Source: Mucilaginibacter daejeonensis (GTDB taxonomy: Bacteria > Bacteroidota > Bacteroidia > Sphingobacteriales > Sphingobacteriaceae). From it: a DNA stretch of 64,000 nucleotides. The translations under genes and the position numbers were made by a program. This document shows positions 51,338 through 61,349 of this stretch, one piece after another (the stretch's first letter is position 1; each line of letters starts with the position of its first letter). The stretch spans positions 1,612,001-1,676,000 of the forward strand of contig NZ_CP086068.1 in assembly GCF_020783335.1 (NCBI RefSeq), in the 5' to 3' direction. Below the pieces are notes generated by a model that worked only from the letters and a program-made list of their open reading frames with translations, made no database searches and had not been told where the DNA came from.

Positions 51338-53365
51338 ATGAAAAACAGATCTAATAAATTATTCGAACCTGCGCTGGTCAAGACCGCCCTGCGCGAATCG
51401 TTCGTTAAACTCGACCCTCGGGTAATGCTGCGCAACCCGGTGATGTTCACCGTGGAAGTAGGTACAGCAGTAATGGCTTATGTAAGTTTTTACAGCCTTA
51501 CCCACAAAGATCAGGGTTCATTCGCTTATAACTTCTTTGTGTTCATCATACTGCTGCTTACCGTATTGTTCGCCAACTTTGCCGAGGCCATTGCCGAAGC
51601 ACGCGGTAAGGCTCAGGCCGATAGCTTGCGTAAGACGCGTGAAGAGACACCAGCCAACGTAGTGCTGGAGGATGGCTCGGTAGTATCAAGGTCATCAAAT
51701 GAGCTGCGCAAAGGGGATATGTTCGTTTGCGAGGCAGGTGATACCATCCCTACCGATGGCGAGATCGTTGAGGGTTTAGCTACCATTGATGAATCGGCCA
51801 TCACTGGCGAATCGGCTCCGGTGATCCGGGAGGCCGGTGGTGATAAATCATCAGTGACCGGTGGTACCAAGGTACTGTCAGACCGTATCAAAGTGGTAGT
51901 GAGTACCCAGCCGGGCGAAAGCTTTTTAGACAAGATGATCGCACTGGTTGAAGGTGCATCACGCCAGAAGACCCCTAACGAGATCGCGTTGACCATTTTG
52001 CTGGCCAGCTTTACGCTCATCTTCGTGATCGTGTGTGTTACGCTGAAACCATTTGCTGATTACGCCAACACGCCGATCACTGTAGCTGCACTGATCTCAT
52101 TATTCGTGTGTTTGATCCCGACCACTATCGGCGGTTTATTATCGGCCATCGGTATAGCTGGTATGGACCGTGCACTACGTGCCAATGTGATCACCAAATC
52201 AGGTAAGGCCGTGGAGACCGCTGGCGACATCGACGTGTTGTTGTTAGATAAGACCGGTACCATTACCATAGGTAACCGTAAGGCCACCCAATTTTGGCCA
52301 GCACCGGGTGTTGAACCTGATGCACTCGTTACCGCTGCGGTACTATCATCACTGGCCGATGAGACCCCAGAAGGTAAGTCTATCGTTGAACTTGCCGCCA
52401 ATCATATCAAACTGCCTACAGTCCCCGAAGGCTCAGAGTTCATCAAATTCACTGCCGAGACCCGTTCAAGCGGGGTGGATACTCCTGATGGCCGTTCGAT
52501 ACGTAAAGGTGCGTTCGATTCGATGCGCAACCTGGCTCACCGTGCCGATAAGCAAGTGCCTCACGAGGTAGAAGAGCGTGTGAAAGCCATCTCATCTAAT
52601 GGTGGTACGCCACTGGTAGTTGCCTTGAACAGCAATGTGATGGGTGTGATCGAATTGCAGGACATCATTAAACCCGGCATAGCCGAACGCTTTGAGCGCC
52701 TGCGCAAAATGGGGGTAAAGACCGTGATGGTGACTGGTGATAACCCACTGACCGCCAAATTTATTGCCGAGAAGGCCGGTGTGGACGATTTTATAGCCGA
52801 GGCTAAGCCTGAGGATAAGATGAACTACATCAAGCATGAGCAAGCCAATGGTAAATTGGTAGCCATGATGGGCGACGGCACCAATGATGCACCTGCCTTG
52901 GCCCAGGCCGATGTTGGCGTAGCCATGAACAGCGGTACACAAGCCGCCAAAGAGGCCGGTAACATGGTGGATCTGGATAACGACCCTACCAAACTGATCG
53001 AGATCGTGGAGATTGGCAAGCAGTTGCTGATCACCCGTGGTACGCTTACCACCTTCTCTATCGCTAATGACGTGGCCAAGTACTTCGCCATCGTTCCTGC
53101 GCTGTTCATCGCCTCTATACCGGCGCTGCAAAGCCTCAACATCATGGGCTTGCATAGCCCCGAGAGCGCTATCCTGTCGGCCGTGATCTTCAACGCCGTT
53201 ATTATTCCGTTACTGATCCCACTGGCACTTAAAGGTGTTGAATACAAACCGGTAGGGGCAAGTGCACTGTTGCGCCGCAACCTACTTATCTATGGTTTAG
53301 GTGGCGTAGTAGCACCATTTATCGGCATCAAACTGATCGATGTGGTCATAGCCCTCTTTATGTAA
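51338..53365 (+). CDS. kdpB: Potassium-transporting ATPase subunit B
   Basis: Predicted 675-residue P-type ATPase. Phosphorylation site [12 protein letters not shown] with Asp304, TGES-type actuator loop (AITGESAPV), [10 protein letters not shown] and [14 protein letters not shown] of the nucleotide and hinge region. The Kdp pump moves K+ into the cell with high affinity when K+ is scarce. Full length. Confidence 0.96.
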   Translation: MKNRSNKLFEPALVKTALRESFVKLDPRVMLRNPVMFTVEVGTAVMAYVSFYSLTHKDQGSFAYNFFVFIILLLTVLFANFAEAIAEARGKAQADSLRKTREETPANVVLEDGSVVSRSSNELRKGDMFVCEAGDTIPTDGEIVEGLATIDESAITGESAPVIREAGGDKSSVTGGTKVLSDRIKVVVSTQPGESFLDKMIALVEGASRQKTPNEIALTILLASFTLIFVIVCVTLKPFADYANTPITVAALISLFVCLIPTTIGGLLSAIGIAGMDRALRANVITKSGKAVETAGDIDVLLLDKTGTITIGNRKATQFWPAPGVEPDALVTAAVLSSLADETPEGKSIVELAANHIKLPTVPEGSEFIKFTAETRSSGVDTPDGRSIRKGAFDSMRNLAHRADKQVPHEVEERVKAISSNGGTPLVVALNSNVMGVIELQDIIKPGIAERFERLRKMGVKTVMVTGDNPLTAKFIAEKAGVDDFIAEAKPEDKMNYIKHEQANGKLVAMMGDGTNDAPALAQADVGVAMNSGTQAAKEAGNMVDLDNDPTKLIEIVEIGKQLLITRGTLTTFSIANDVAKYFAIVPALFIASIPALQSLNIMGLHSPESAILSAVIFNAVIIPLLIPLALKGVEYKPVGASALLRRNLLIYGLGGVVAPFIGIKLIDVVIALFM

Positions 53366-53385
53366 TAATTATCAAAGTTAAGATC

Positions 53386-53943
53386 ATGAAAAAATATATT
53401 GTACAGTCTATCCGCCTCACCATAGCACTAACCATTTTGTTGTGCGTACTGTACCCGGTGTTGGTAGCCTTTATAGGTAAATTCGCTCAAGGCGGCGGCA
53501 ACGGCGAGACCATTGCTTTTAACGGTAAAGTAGTGGGTTATGCCGCCATAGGTCAAAAGTTCGATAAACCGGGTTACTTCTGGAGCCGTCCATCGGCCGT
53601 GGGTTACAATGCAGCCGGTTCGGCCGGATCTAACAAAGGCCCAAGCAACCCCGACTACCTGAAGCAAGTGAGCGATCGCATAGATACCTTGCTGAAGTAT
53701 CATCCATATCTCAAAAAGAGCGACATCCCTGCCGATATGGTCACGGCATCAGGCAGTGGTTTGGATCCTGACATTTCAGCTCAGGGTGCCACCATACAAG
53801 TGGAGCGTGTAGCCAAAGAGCGCGGTTTGAGCACGCAGCAGGTAAGCCAACTGGTAGCCCAGCACATTGAAAAGCCAGCACTTGGGCCCGAAAAAGTGAA
53901 CGTTTTGAAATTGAACATCGCGCTGGACGCGCTTAAAAAATAG
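53386..53943 (+). CDS. kdpC: Potassium-transporting ATPase subunit C
   Basis: Predicted 185-residue subunit with one N-terminal helix (about 10-28) and a periplasmic domain: GQKFDKPGYFWSRPSAVGYN, ASGSGLDPDISAQGATIQVERVAKERG. Full length. A hairpin follows before the porin gene. Confidence 0.95.
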   Translation: MKKYIVQSIRLTIALTILLCVLYPVLVAFIGKFAQGGGNGETIAFNGKVVGYAAIGQKFDKPGYFWSRPSAVGYNAAGSAGSNKGPSNPDYLKQVSDRIDTLLKYHPYLKKSDIPADMVTASGSGLDPDISAQGATIQVERVAKERGLSTQQVSQLVAQHIEKPALGPEKVNVLKLNIALDALKK

Positions 53944-53983
53944 TCAGCCAACTGCGGCTATCATTCTATCAAATAATATCATG

Positions 53984-54007
53984 AGTGTGGCCCACCGCGG
54001 CCACACT
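53984..54007 (+). terminator. Hairpin between kdpC and the porin gene
   Basis: AGTGTGGCC (53984-53992) and GGCCACACT (53999-54007) form a 9-bp stem. No T run follows, so it may be a partial terminator or an mRNA-processing hairpin that lowers downstream expression. Confidence 0.45.
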
Positions 54008-54027
54008 TACTGACCCTATCCATACCC

Positions 54028-55107
54028 ATGAAAATAACTCTACTGGCTGCTGCAATGTTAGGCAGCACCGCATTATACGCCCAGGATACTGTTAAGACCG
54101 CAAGCCATTTGACGATCAGTGGCTACGCCGAGCTTTATTATGGGTTCGACTTTAACCGCCCGGCCAACAACACCCGCCCGAGCTTTGTGTACTCACACAA
54201 CCGCCATAACGAGGTGAACTTGAACCTTGGCTTCATTAAAGCCAATTATGACAATGGCAATGTGCGCGCTAATCTGGCTTTAATGGCGGGCACCTATGCT
54301 AACGCTAACCTGGCCGCCGAGCAAGGTGTACTAAAAAATGTGTTCGAGGCCAACGCTGGCGTCAAACTATCCAAAACAGCCAACCTTTGGTTGGATGCGG
54401 GTATCTTTGCCTCACACATTGGCTTTGAGAGCGCCATCTCTAAAGATTGTTGGGTACTCACCCGTAACATCTCTTCGGAGAATACGCCTTACTATGAGTC
54501 GGGCGCAAAGCTGACCTATACGACCAACGACGGTAAATTGACCCTGACCGGCCTATACCTGAATGGCTGGCAGCGCATCAACCGCCCCGATGGTAACAGC
54601 AAACCGGCCGGAGGCCTTCAGGTGTACTACAAAGCCACTGACGCCATCACCCTGAATTATAGCAATTACCTGGGCATGGAGGGCGCCGACTCGGTACGGG
54701 TACGCAGGTTGTATCATAACTTCTATGGCATCTTTCAGCTCACACCAAAGTTTGGGCTTACCGCCGGGTTCGATTACGGTACGCAGCAACGATCAAAGGG
54801 TAGCGACCAAACGAATCACATCATATCGCCGGTGGCCATTGCCCGCTACCAATTGGCCGATCAGTGGGCCATTGCCGGACGCTTTGAATATTACCAGGAC
54901 AAGAACGGAATGCTGATCGCCACCGGGACACCCAACGGATTCGATACTAAAGGCTACTCGCTCAACCTCGACTTTGCACCGATGAAAAATGCCCTGATCA
55001 GGCTGGAAGGTAAGGTGTACGATAGTAAGGACGAGATATTTACCCGACCAAGTGGCCTCACCAACCACGGACCGCTGATCACTACCAGTTTTGCGGTCTC
55101 TTTTTAA
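54028..55107 (+). CDS. Kdp-associated outer-membrane porin-like protein
   Basis: Predicted 359-residue outer-membrane protein with a signal peptide (ending ALYAQD) and a beta-barrel pattern throughout (HNEVNLNLGFIKANYDNGNVRANLALMAGTY is typical), ending TTSFAVSF with a C-terminal Phe. Similar porin-like genes sit in kdp operons of this phylum (from memory). Its probable job is to let K+ or counter-ions cross the outer membrane; this is inference from position. It is followed by a terminator before kdpD. Confidence 0.75.
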   Translation: MKITLLAAAMLGSTALYAQDTVKTASHLTISGYAELYYGFDFNRPANNTRPSFVYSHNRHNEVNLNLGFIKANYDNGNVRANLALMAGTYANANLAAEQGVLKNVFEANAGVKLSKTANLWLDAGIFASHIGFESAISKDCWVLTRNISSENTPYYESGAKLTYTTNDGKLTLTGLYLNGWQRINRPDGNSKPAGGLQVYYKATDAITLNYSNYLGMEGADSVRVRRLYHNFYGIFQLTPKFGLTAGFDYGTQQRSKGSDQTNHIISPVAIARYQLADQWAIAGRFEYYQDKNGMLIATGTPNGFDTKGYSLNLDFAPMKNALIRLEGKVYDSKDEIFTRPSGLTNHGPLITTSFAVSF

Positions 55108-55123
55108 TAGAAACTAATACCTG

Positions 55124-55158
55124 ATAACGGGCCAGCTGAGCTGCCCGTTATTGTTGTT
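55124..55158 (+). terminator. Terminator behind the porin gene
   Basis: ATAACGGGC (55124-55132) and GCCCGTTAT (55143-55151) form a 9-bp stem; the tail TGTTGTTC is moderately T-rich. It separates the kdp structural genes from kdpD. Confidence 0.6.
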
Positions 55159-55176
55159 CAATACCAATGACCAATT

Positions 55177-56313
55177 ATGGACCAGGGAGGAGAAAATAAA
55201 GACAGTTCAGTAAAGGACTTTATTGAACTAGTAAAGAAGTCGCGCAGAGGTAAACTCAAAGTTTACATAGGCATGAGCGCGGGGGTAGGGAAGACCTACC
55301 GCATGCTGCAGGAAGCGCACGCTTTGCTTAAGAACGGCATCGATATACAGGTAGGCTACATTGAAACACATATGAGAGCCGAGACCCACGCCCTGATCGA
55401 TGGCGTGCCCATGATCCCTCGGCGTACCACTTTTTACAAAGGCAAGGAGTTGGATGAGATGGACCTGCAAGCCATTTTGAACCGCCACCCGGAGGTGGTG
55501 ATAGTGGATGAACTGGCCCATACCAACATCGAGGGTAGCAAGAACGCCAAACGCTGGCAGGACGTGGCGGATATATTGGACGCCGGAATCAGCGTGATCA
55601 CGGCAGTGAACATTCAGCACCTTGAGAGCCTGAACGAAGAGGTAGAGGACATCACCGGCATCTCCATTACCGAGCGCATCCCCGATAAGTTGCTGGAACA
55701 GGCCGACGAGATCGTGAACATTGACCTAACCGCCGACGAACTGATCGAGCGGTTAAAGGCAGGCAAGATATACGATAAGGCTAAGGTGGCCCGTGCGCTC
55801 GAGAACTTTTTCAGGAATGACAAGATCCTGCAATTGCGCGAACTGGCGCTTAAGGAGGTGGCCCACCACCTGGAGCGCAAGATCGATATCGAGATACCTA
55901 AACAGATCAAGCTGCGGCCCGAGCGTTTTTTGGCTTGCATATCCTCTAACGAGGAAACGGCTCGCACAGTGATCCGTAAAACGGCCAGGCTGGCATCGTA
56001 CTACCGGTCGCCCTGGATCGTGTTGTACGTGCAAAGCAGCAGCGAGAGTATGGACAAGATTAGACTCGACAAGCAGCGCCACCTGATCAACAACTTCAAG
56101 TTGGCCACCGAGTTAGGCGCCGAGCTGCTCAAGATCAAAAGCGACCAGATCACTCAAACCATTATGAAAGTGACCGAAGAGCGCGAGATCACTACCATTT
56201 GCATTGGCAAGCCACACCTTAACCTTTTCCAGGTGATACTGCGCACCGCCATATTTAATCAACTGCTGACCAAGATCGCAACCACAGAAACTGACCTGGT
56301 GATACTATCATGA
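55177..56313 (+). CDS. kdpD: KdpD N-terminal sensor without kinase
   Basis: Predicted 378-residue cytoplasmic protein. Residues about 25-235 are the KdpD domain with Walker A GMSAGVGKTYRML and Walker B VVIVDELAHTN; residues about 250-378 form a USP-like domain. The four-helix membrane region, the dimerisation/phosphoacceptor domain and the ATPase domain of classic KdpD (about 900 residues) are missing; a separate histidine kinase starts in the last four bases (ATGA overlap). The kinase-less KdpD is a known arrangement in Bacteroidota. Confidence 0.9.
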   Translation: MDQGGENKDSSVKDFIELVKKSRRGKLKVYIGMSAGVGKTYRMLQEAHALLKNGIDIQVGYIETHMRAETHALIDGVPMIPRRTTFYKGKELDEMDLQAILNRHPEVVIVDELAHTNIEGSKNAKRWQDVADILDAGISVITAVNIQHLESLNEEVEDITGISITERIPDKLLEQADEIVNIDLTADELIERLKAGKIYDKAKVARALENFFRNDKILQLRELALKEVAHHLERKIDIEIPKQIKLRPERFLACISSNEETARTVIRKTARLASYYRSPWIVLYVQSSSESMDKIRLDKQRHLINNFKLATELGAELLKIKSDQITQTIMKVTEEREITTICIGKPHLNLFQVILRTAIFNQLLTKIATTETDLVILS

Positions 56314-58067
56314 AAATAAAAACAAAACTCCGTTTAGGCTTTGGCTTCCTGTTCACTGTCGTGATATTTTTTGGAGCCCTGTCGTTGTTCTATATCAACG
56401 AGATAGCCAAAAGTTCGAGGGTGATCCTCAAGGATAACTATGAAAGCTTACGCTATGTGCGCGAGATGCGCAAGGTGCTGGATGAGGAACCATTTCCCTT
56501 ATATGCGGCCAACATCAGTTCCTTCAAAGTATACCTCGAAAAAGAACATCAGAACATTACCGAACCCGGCGAGCAACAAGCAGTAGCTGCATTGACCAGC
56601 GCATTTAAAGCGCTCACTAGGCCGGGCATGGCATTGGCTAGCGTGCCGGGGCCGTTAAGGGCGGTACGTTCGGCTTTGCTTAAGATAGAGGACGTGAACA
56701 TGAAGGCCATCGTGCGCAAAAATGATGCTGCCCAGGCCTCGGTGCAACGAACGATCTTACTGCTGGGGCTGGCCGGCACGTTCACCTTTTTGTTATTATT
56801 TAGCTTTAGTGTTAATTTTCCCACGTTCATTTCAGATCCGTTGCGCAAACTGCAGGATGGCATAGCCGAGATCACCAAACAGAACTATTCGGCGCGGTTA
56901 GACCTACCGCAAAATGACGAGTTCGCTGACGTGGCACGGTCGTTCAATAGCATGGCCACTCGCCTTACCGAGTGGGAGAACAGCAACCTGGCCAATGTGC
57001 TGTCAGACAAACGCCGCATAGAGGCCATCATTGAGCAAATGAACGATGCCATTATAGGGGTGGATGAAATGCGCGAGATTTTATTCCTTAACTCTTCGGC
57101 ACGGGAGATACTGAACCTTGGCGATAAGAAGACCGAAGGACAGAACATTGATGAGCTAAGCAAGGGCAACGATCTGCTAAAAAGCATGATCGGGCAAACT
57201 ACTGCCGGCAAGCCGTTCAAGATCGTGATCGGTGGCAAGGAGGCGCACTTCCGCCTGGAGACCCGCGAGATCAGCGTGCCCAACATGAACATTGACCGCA
57301 CTGAAGGCTTGGCTGTGGCCAGCAAACCGGCAGGTAAGGTTTACATATTGGAGAACATTACCGAATTTAAGGAGCGCGATCTGGCCAAGACCAATTTCAT
57401 CGCCACTATATCGCACGAGTTGAAGACGCCTATATCCTCCATCAAAATGAGCTTAAAGCTGCTTACTGATGAACGCGTAGGCCCACTTAATCCCGAGCAG
57501 CAGCAGCTGATGGATCACATTGCCGAGGATAGCGCCCGGTTGCTGAAGATCACCAGCGAGTTGTTGGAACTATCGCAAGTGGAGACGGGCAGCATTCAAT
57601 TGAACTACGTACCTGCAGAGCCACGAAAGATCGTTGACCACGCGGCAGAAGCGATCAGGTTTCAGGCTGAGCAAAAGCGTGTGGAAATAGAAGTAAGGAG
57701 TGACGCCGATATGCCTAAGGTTCAGGTGGACGTGGAGAAGACCGCATGGGTTTTGGTCAATTTCTTGTCGAACGCTTTACGCTACAGCCCCGAACGCTCC
57801 AAAGTGCTCATCGAATTAAAAAAGTTAGGTGGCATGATCGAGTTCTCGGTACGTGATCAGGGCAAGGGCATTGAGGAGCAATTCCAGAAACGCCTGTTCG
57901 ATCGCTATTTCCAGGTACCTACCGATGGGCAGAACCGTTCGGGTTCAGGTTTAGGCCTGGCCATTTCCAAAGATTTTATTGAGGTGCAACAAGGCACCAT
58001 AGGCGTACAAAGTGCACTGGGCGAAGGTAGCCGGTTCTATTTTACTTTACCCGCAGTGCAAGCCTAA
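56310..58067 (+). CDS. Membrane histidine kinase coupled to KdpD
   Basis: Predicted 585-residue sensor kinase: helix about 10-32, a short periplasmic region of about 115 residues with helical character, a second helix at about 148-170, HAMP about 172-225, a PAS-like region about 235-350 (NDAIIGVDEMREILFLNSSA), HisKA with His369 in ATISHELKTPISSIKMS, and HATPase with NFLSNALRYSP, RDQGKGIEE and GSGLGLAISKDF. It could supply the kinase activity that the split KdpD lacks. No response regulator gene is within the window. Confidence 0.92.
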   Translation: MKIKTKLRLGFGFLFTVVIFFGALSLFYINEIAKSSRVILKDNYESLRYVREMRKVLDEEPFPLYAANISSFKVYLEKEHQNITEPGEQQAVAALTSAFKALTRPGMALASVPGPLRAVRSALLKIEDVNMKAIVRKNDAAQASVQRTILLLGLAGTFTFLLLFSFSVNFPTFISDPLRKLQDGIAEITKQNYSARLDLPQNDEFADVARSFNSMATRLTEWENSNLANVLSDKRRIEAIIEQMNDAIIGVDEMREILFLNSSAREILNLGDKKTEGQNIDELSKGNDLLKSMIGQTTAGKPFKIVIGGKEAHFRLETREISVPNMNIDRTEGLAVASKPAGKVYILENITEFKERDLAKTNFIATISHELKTPISSIKMSLKLLTDERVGPLNPEQQQLMDHIAEDSARLLKITSELLELSQVETGSIQLNYVPAEPRKIVDHAAEAIRFQAEQKRVEIEVRSDADMPKVQVDVEKTAWVLVNFLSNALRYSPERSKVLIELKKLGGMIEFSVRDQGKGIEEQFQKRLFDRYFQVPTDGQNRSGSGLGLAISKDFIEVQQGTIGVQSALGEGSRFYFTLPAVQA

Positions 58068-58084
58068 AACCCTTCCATTTTGAA

Positions 58085-58128
58085 AAAACAGGTGACCATA
58101 TCGATAAGGATGGTCACCTGTTATTTTT
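58085..58128 (+). terminator. Terminator behind the kdp kinase
   Basis: AACAGGTGACCAT (58087-58099) and ATGGTCACCTGTT (58110-58122) form a perfect 13-bp stem with a 10-base loop, then ATTTTTAT. Confidence 0.8.
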
Positions 58129-58238
58129 ATGGATGATACGTAACATGTTGACGATGAGCACAGTGTCGATATAGGTATTCTTTTGGTAATGAAGTGTTCA
58201 CTGGTCGGGTAAATGTTGCATCAAGATCAAGATAAAGG

Positions 58239-59720
58239 ATGCCCCCCGAACAAGAATTCTACACTAACATGGAAAAAAGAGCTAAAGAGGAGCCCGACCC
58301 TGCGCGGCGGGCTAATGACAGGATCACTGTTGAAAAGATAGGCGGCACCTCGATGAGTGCCCTGGGCGATGTGATAGAGAACATCATTTTGTATCCCAAT
58401 GATCAGGAGGTGAGGTATGGCCGCGTTTTCGTGGTGTCAGCATTTTCAGGAGTTACCGATATGCTGCTCGAGAATAAGAAGACAGGCAAACCCGGCGTTT
58501 ATCACCGCATCAAAATGCACCAGGACTTTAACGGTCCGCTTAAAAAATTGGTGACCGATCTTAAGGCCATCAACAAGCGTTATGTTCAATTGGGACTTAA
58601 TTTGGAAGCGGCCGATCAATTCCTGGAAGAGCGGATCTGTAAGGCGCGTAAATACCTCACCAACCTGGCCAACATTCTGTCAAGCGGTTACGTGAGTAAG
58701 GATGGCATTTTGCAGGCTGCACGCGAGATACTGGCCTCCATAGGGGAGACACATTCTGCTTACAACCTGGTACAGATCCTGCAGAACAAAGGCATCAAAG
58801 CTCAACTGATCGACCTCAGCGGCTTTGATGATCACCGGTCGTTCACCATCGATCAGCGGATCAGGAACGCTTTTCGTCATATTGACCTTAGTGACAGGAT
58901 CTGCGTGGTGACCGGTTACGCAAAAGGTACCGAAGGCATCATGCGCGAGTTCGATAGGGGATACTCAGAGGTTACCTTCAGTAAGATCGCGCAGATATTG
59001 AGGCCGAAGGAGGCTATCATCCATAAAGAATATCACCTGTCGAGCGCCGACCCGGTCCTGGTGGGTAAGGAGAATTGTGTGCCGGTGGGCTACACCAACT
59101 ATGACATTGCCGATCAGCTGGCCGATGTAGGCATGGAGGCCATCCATCCCAAAGCTTCAAAACCACTTGAGATCAACAATATTGACCTGCGCATTAAGAA
59201 TACCTTTGAGCCGTCACACCCCGGCACGCTGATCACGTGCGATCATGTTGGTCAGCACAAAAAGGTTGAGATCATTACCGGATCAGACAAGTTACTCATC
59301 ATCGATATTTACGACCCAAATATGGTAGGGCATGTAGGCACCGACCTACAGATCATGGAGATATTTGCGCGCCATGAGGTCAGCTATACGTTCAAGGCCA
59401 CCAGCGCCAACAGCATATCCATCGTGATATGGGAAAAAGATCATAGCAAAAAGATGATCAGCGAGCTGACGGCCCAGTTTGAGAAGGTGAGCGTTGAACC
59501 CGTGGCTATGGTTTGCCTGCTGGGATCCAATATGGACAGGCCCGGGTTGCTTTCAAAAAGCGCAGCGGCCCTGGCAGCCGAAGGCATCAATATCATGAGT
59601 GCGGGCTTTGCCTTACGCAAGGTAAATATTCAATTTTTGGTGGAACGAGAACATTACAAGCGTGCGATCATTGCGCTGAACCACGCTATGGCGCCTGTAA
59701 AGGAAATGGAGTTGGTATGA
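58239..59720 (+). CDS. Aspartate kinase
   Basis: Predicted 493-residue enzyme phosphorylating aspartate, the first step towards lysine, threonine and methionine. Visible: KIGGTSMSALGD near the N-terminus (nucleotide/Asp binding), VTGYAKGTEGIMREFDRGYS, then a tandem ACT pair at about 345-490 (IIDIYDPNMVGHVGTDLQIM and LLGSNMDRPGLLSKSAAAL). Length is longer than the usual 400-450. A start at 58239 adds about 10 residues to the next ATG (58269); neither has a clear ribosome site. The next gene overlaps its stop by four bases. Confidence 0.88.
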   Translation: MPPEQEFYTNMEKRAKEEPDPARRANDRITVEKIGGTSMSALGDVIENIILYPNDQEVRYGRVFVVSAFSGVTDMLLENKKTGKPGVYHRIKMHQDFNGPLKKLVTDLKAINKRYVQLGLNLEAADQFLEERICKARKYLTNLANILSSGYVSKDGILQAAREILASIGETHSAYNLVQILQNKGIKAQLIDLSGFDDHRSFTIDQRIRNAFRHIDLSDRICVVTGYAKGTEGIMREFDRGYSEVTFSKIAQILRPKEAIIHKEYHLSSADPVLVGKENCVPVGYTNYDIADQLADVGMEAIHPKASKPLEINNIDLRIKNTFEPSHPGTLITCDHVGQHKKVEIITGSDKLLIIDIYDPNMVGHVGTDLQIMEIFARHEVSYTFKATSANSISIVIWEKDHSKKMISELTAQFEKVSVEPVAMVCLLGSNMDRPGLLSKSAAALAAEGINIMSAGFALRKVNIQFLVEREHYKRAIIALNHAMAPVKEMELV

Positions 59721-60343
59721 AAGCACACAGACAACATGGACCAGCCTACTTTGCCCATCATCGCGAGATAGAGGATGTTGGCCAGATGAACCAATGCCCT
59801 ATAAGGCCGGTTTGGGTCACTGATGAGCCGGAAGCTCAACTGACCAATACCGTTACGTGGCTTAGGTTACAGGCGCACCGGTTGCAGTACCGCCTATTAT
59901 ACGCCGATGTGGTGGTGTGCTGCACTTACATCTTGTTCATTTTTACCACGCTACGCTTTCATACCATGGTAGCATCTGACCGTTGGCTGTATGTGCTTAC
60001 TATGATGGTGTTGTTCGTTAGCTGCGTAGCTTTCATAGGTGTACACCTGGCGCCTCACCGGCGTGACCGATCGCGCATGGAACAATTGGGCAACGATTGG
60101 GCGGGCTATCGTACATACCTGCAACGCTGGCCGCTGGTATTTAAAGCGTACTCAGCTTTCGTGTTGACCGCGGTACTATTGTTCGCTTACAACGAACGGT
60201 CGCCTTCAACGGGTATGATCACCGGTTTGTTAATGGTGACAGGCTTGCTCTTTGCGTTCGGGGTCAATATGATCTTCAAGACCCTGCAGGCCAGGCAACA
60301 TACACAAAGCTACATAAGCCAGGCCACCGGGCACTTGAAGTAA
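59717..60343 (+). CDS. Hypothetical membrane protein coupled to aspartate kinase
   Basis: Predicted 208-residue inner-membrane protein. A basic N-terminal tail is followed by two helices at about 66-86 and 93-115, a basic loop (HRRDRSRMEQLGNDWAG) and two further helices at about 145-165 and 170-190. No motif is recognised. It starts in an ATGA overlap with the kinase stop, so it is translated with it. The frame reaches back to 59513, but that part is inside the kinase gene and has no signs of coding. Confidence 0.7.
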   Translation: MKAHRQHGPAYFAHHREIEDVGQMNQCPIRPVWVTDEPEAQLTNTVTWLRLQAHRLQYRLLYADVVVCCTYILFIFTTLRFHTMVASDRWLYVLTMMVLFVSCVAFIGVHLAPHRRDRSRMEQLGNDWAGYRTYLQRWPLVFKAYSAFVLTAVLLFAYNERSPSTGMITGLLMVTGLLFAFGVNMIFKTLQARQHTQSYISQATGHLK

Positions 60344-60360
60344 AGGGGTAGAGATGATGA

Positions 60361-61344
60361 TCAAACCACCATCTCTACCGTTTCTCTGAACACCAGATGA
60401 AAGTCAGGCGTTTGCAGCCAGTCGATGGTGCGGTGCATGCGTGTATCTATGGGTCCCCAACGGTGAGGCTCGCCATCCATACTGATCACGATGCTTGGCG
60501 TTTTAAAAGCAGCGGCCATGTGCGATACGCCTGTACAGTTAGAAATGAGTAGCGCCGCATTTTTGATCAATACACCCACAGCACCCATGCTTGTTTTACC
60601 TGAAGTGTTAATGGCTTCATGACGCATGTGGCTTTTAACTTCATTAATGATAGCAGCCTCTTCTTTGGTCCCTGTCAATACTACCTTGTAGCCTTGTTCG
60701 GCACAATGGTCGGCAAGTGCAGCAAAATACTGGACAGGCCATTGGCGCCAGGTTCCGCGCGAACCGGGGTGTACACACACGTACCGGCCAGGTTCAATAC
60801 CCAGATCCAACTCATGATAGGCCTTTTCATCATCGGCCGTTAATGGGAATTCCAGGTCGTGGCCCTGCGATTCTACGCCCAAAAATTCCATCAATCCCAA
60901 ATGTCGCTCGATCTCATGGCCGCGGTCGGGGTAGGGCATAAATAGCCCGTTATCAGGTGCATAATGTCCTTCAATGGTGTAGCCTGCTGTATATTTAGCA
61001 CCAAATAGCTCTACCATCGGGTTTACCACTGATCCGTTCCCCTGCATCTGTATTGCCAGGTCATACTTACGGCTTTGCACCTCGGCGAAGAAACGCGTTA
61101 CGTCCTCTGGCTTAAAAGCCTGCTCGGGCAAGCCGGGATAGCCAGGGAAATGAATGAAGTCGTTAAAATACCGGTCGAATCGTTGTATGAATGAACTGCC
61201 CCAAGGCATACCGGCCAGCGTAATTGTGGCGTCAGGATAGGCATTGCGCAAGGCCCTGACAGCCGGGATAATGCAAAGCATGTCGCCCAGTTGCAGGGCC
61301 CTGAAAATGATGATGGATCTTATTTCGTTAACGGGAAGTTTCAT
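60361..61344 (-). CDS. Glycosyltransferase family 9 (heptosyltransferase-like)
   Basis: Predicted 327-residue GT-B enzyme. Start MKLPVNEIRSIIIFRALQLG, then GDMLCIIPAVRALRNAYP, and the GT9 donor-site pattern VCVHPGSRGTWRQWP and NCTGVSHMAAAFKTPSIV. Relatives transfer heptose or other sugars to lipopolysaccharide core. The frame continues to 61395, into the neighbouring GT2 gene; ATG 61344, five bases after that gene's stop, is the start. Third gene of a leftward operon. Confidence 0.88.
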   Translation of the reverse strand: MKLPVNEIRSIIIFRALQLGDMLCIIPAVRALRNAYPDATITLAGMPWGSSFIQRFDRYFNDFIHFPGYPGLPEQAFKPEDVTRFFAEVQSRKYDLAIQMQGNGSVVNPMVELFGAKYTAGYTIEGHYAPDNGLFMPYPDRGHEIERHLGLMEFLGVESQGHDLEFPLTADDEKAYHELDLGIEPGRYVCVHPGSRGTWRQWPVQYFAALADHCAEQGYKVVLTGTKEEAAIINEVKSHMRHEAINTSGKTSMGAVGVLIKNAALLISNCTGVSHMAAAFKTPSIVISMDGEPHRWGPIDTRMHRTIDWLQTPDFHLVFRETVEMVV

Positions 61345-61349
61345 TGGAT

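Noticed and set aside
59513..59716. N-terminal extension of the membrane protein into the aspartate kinase gene
   Set aside because: It is an out-of-frame reading of the kinase coding sequence; the ATGA overlap at 59717 is the natural start.
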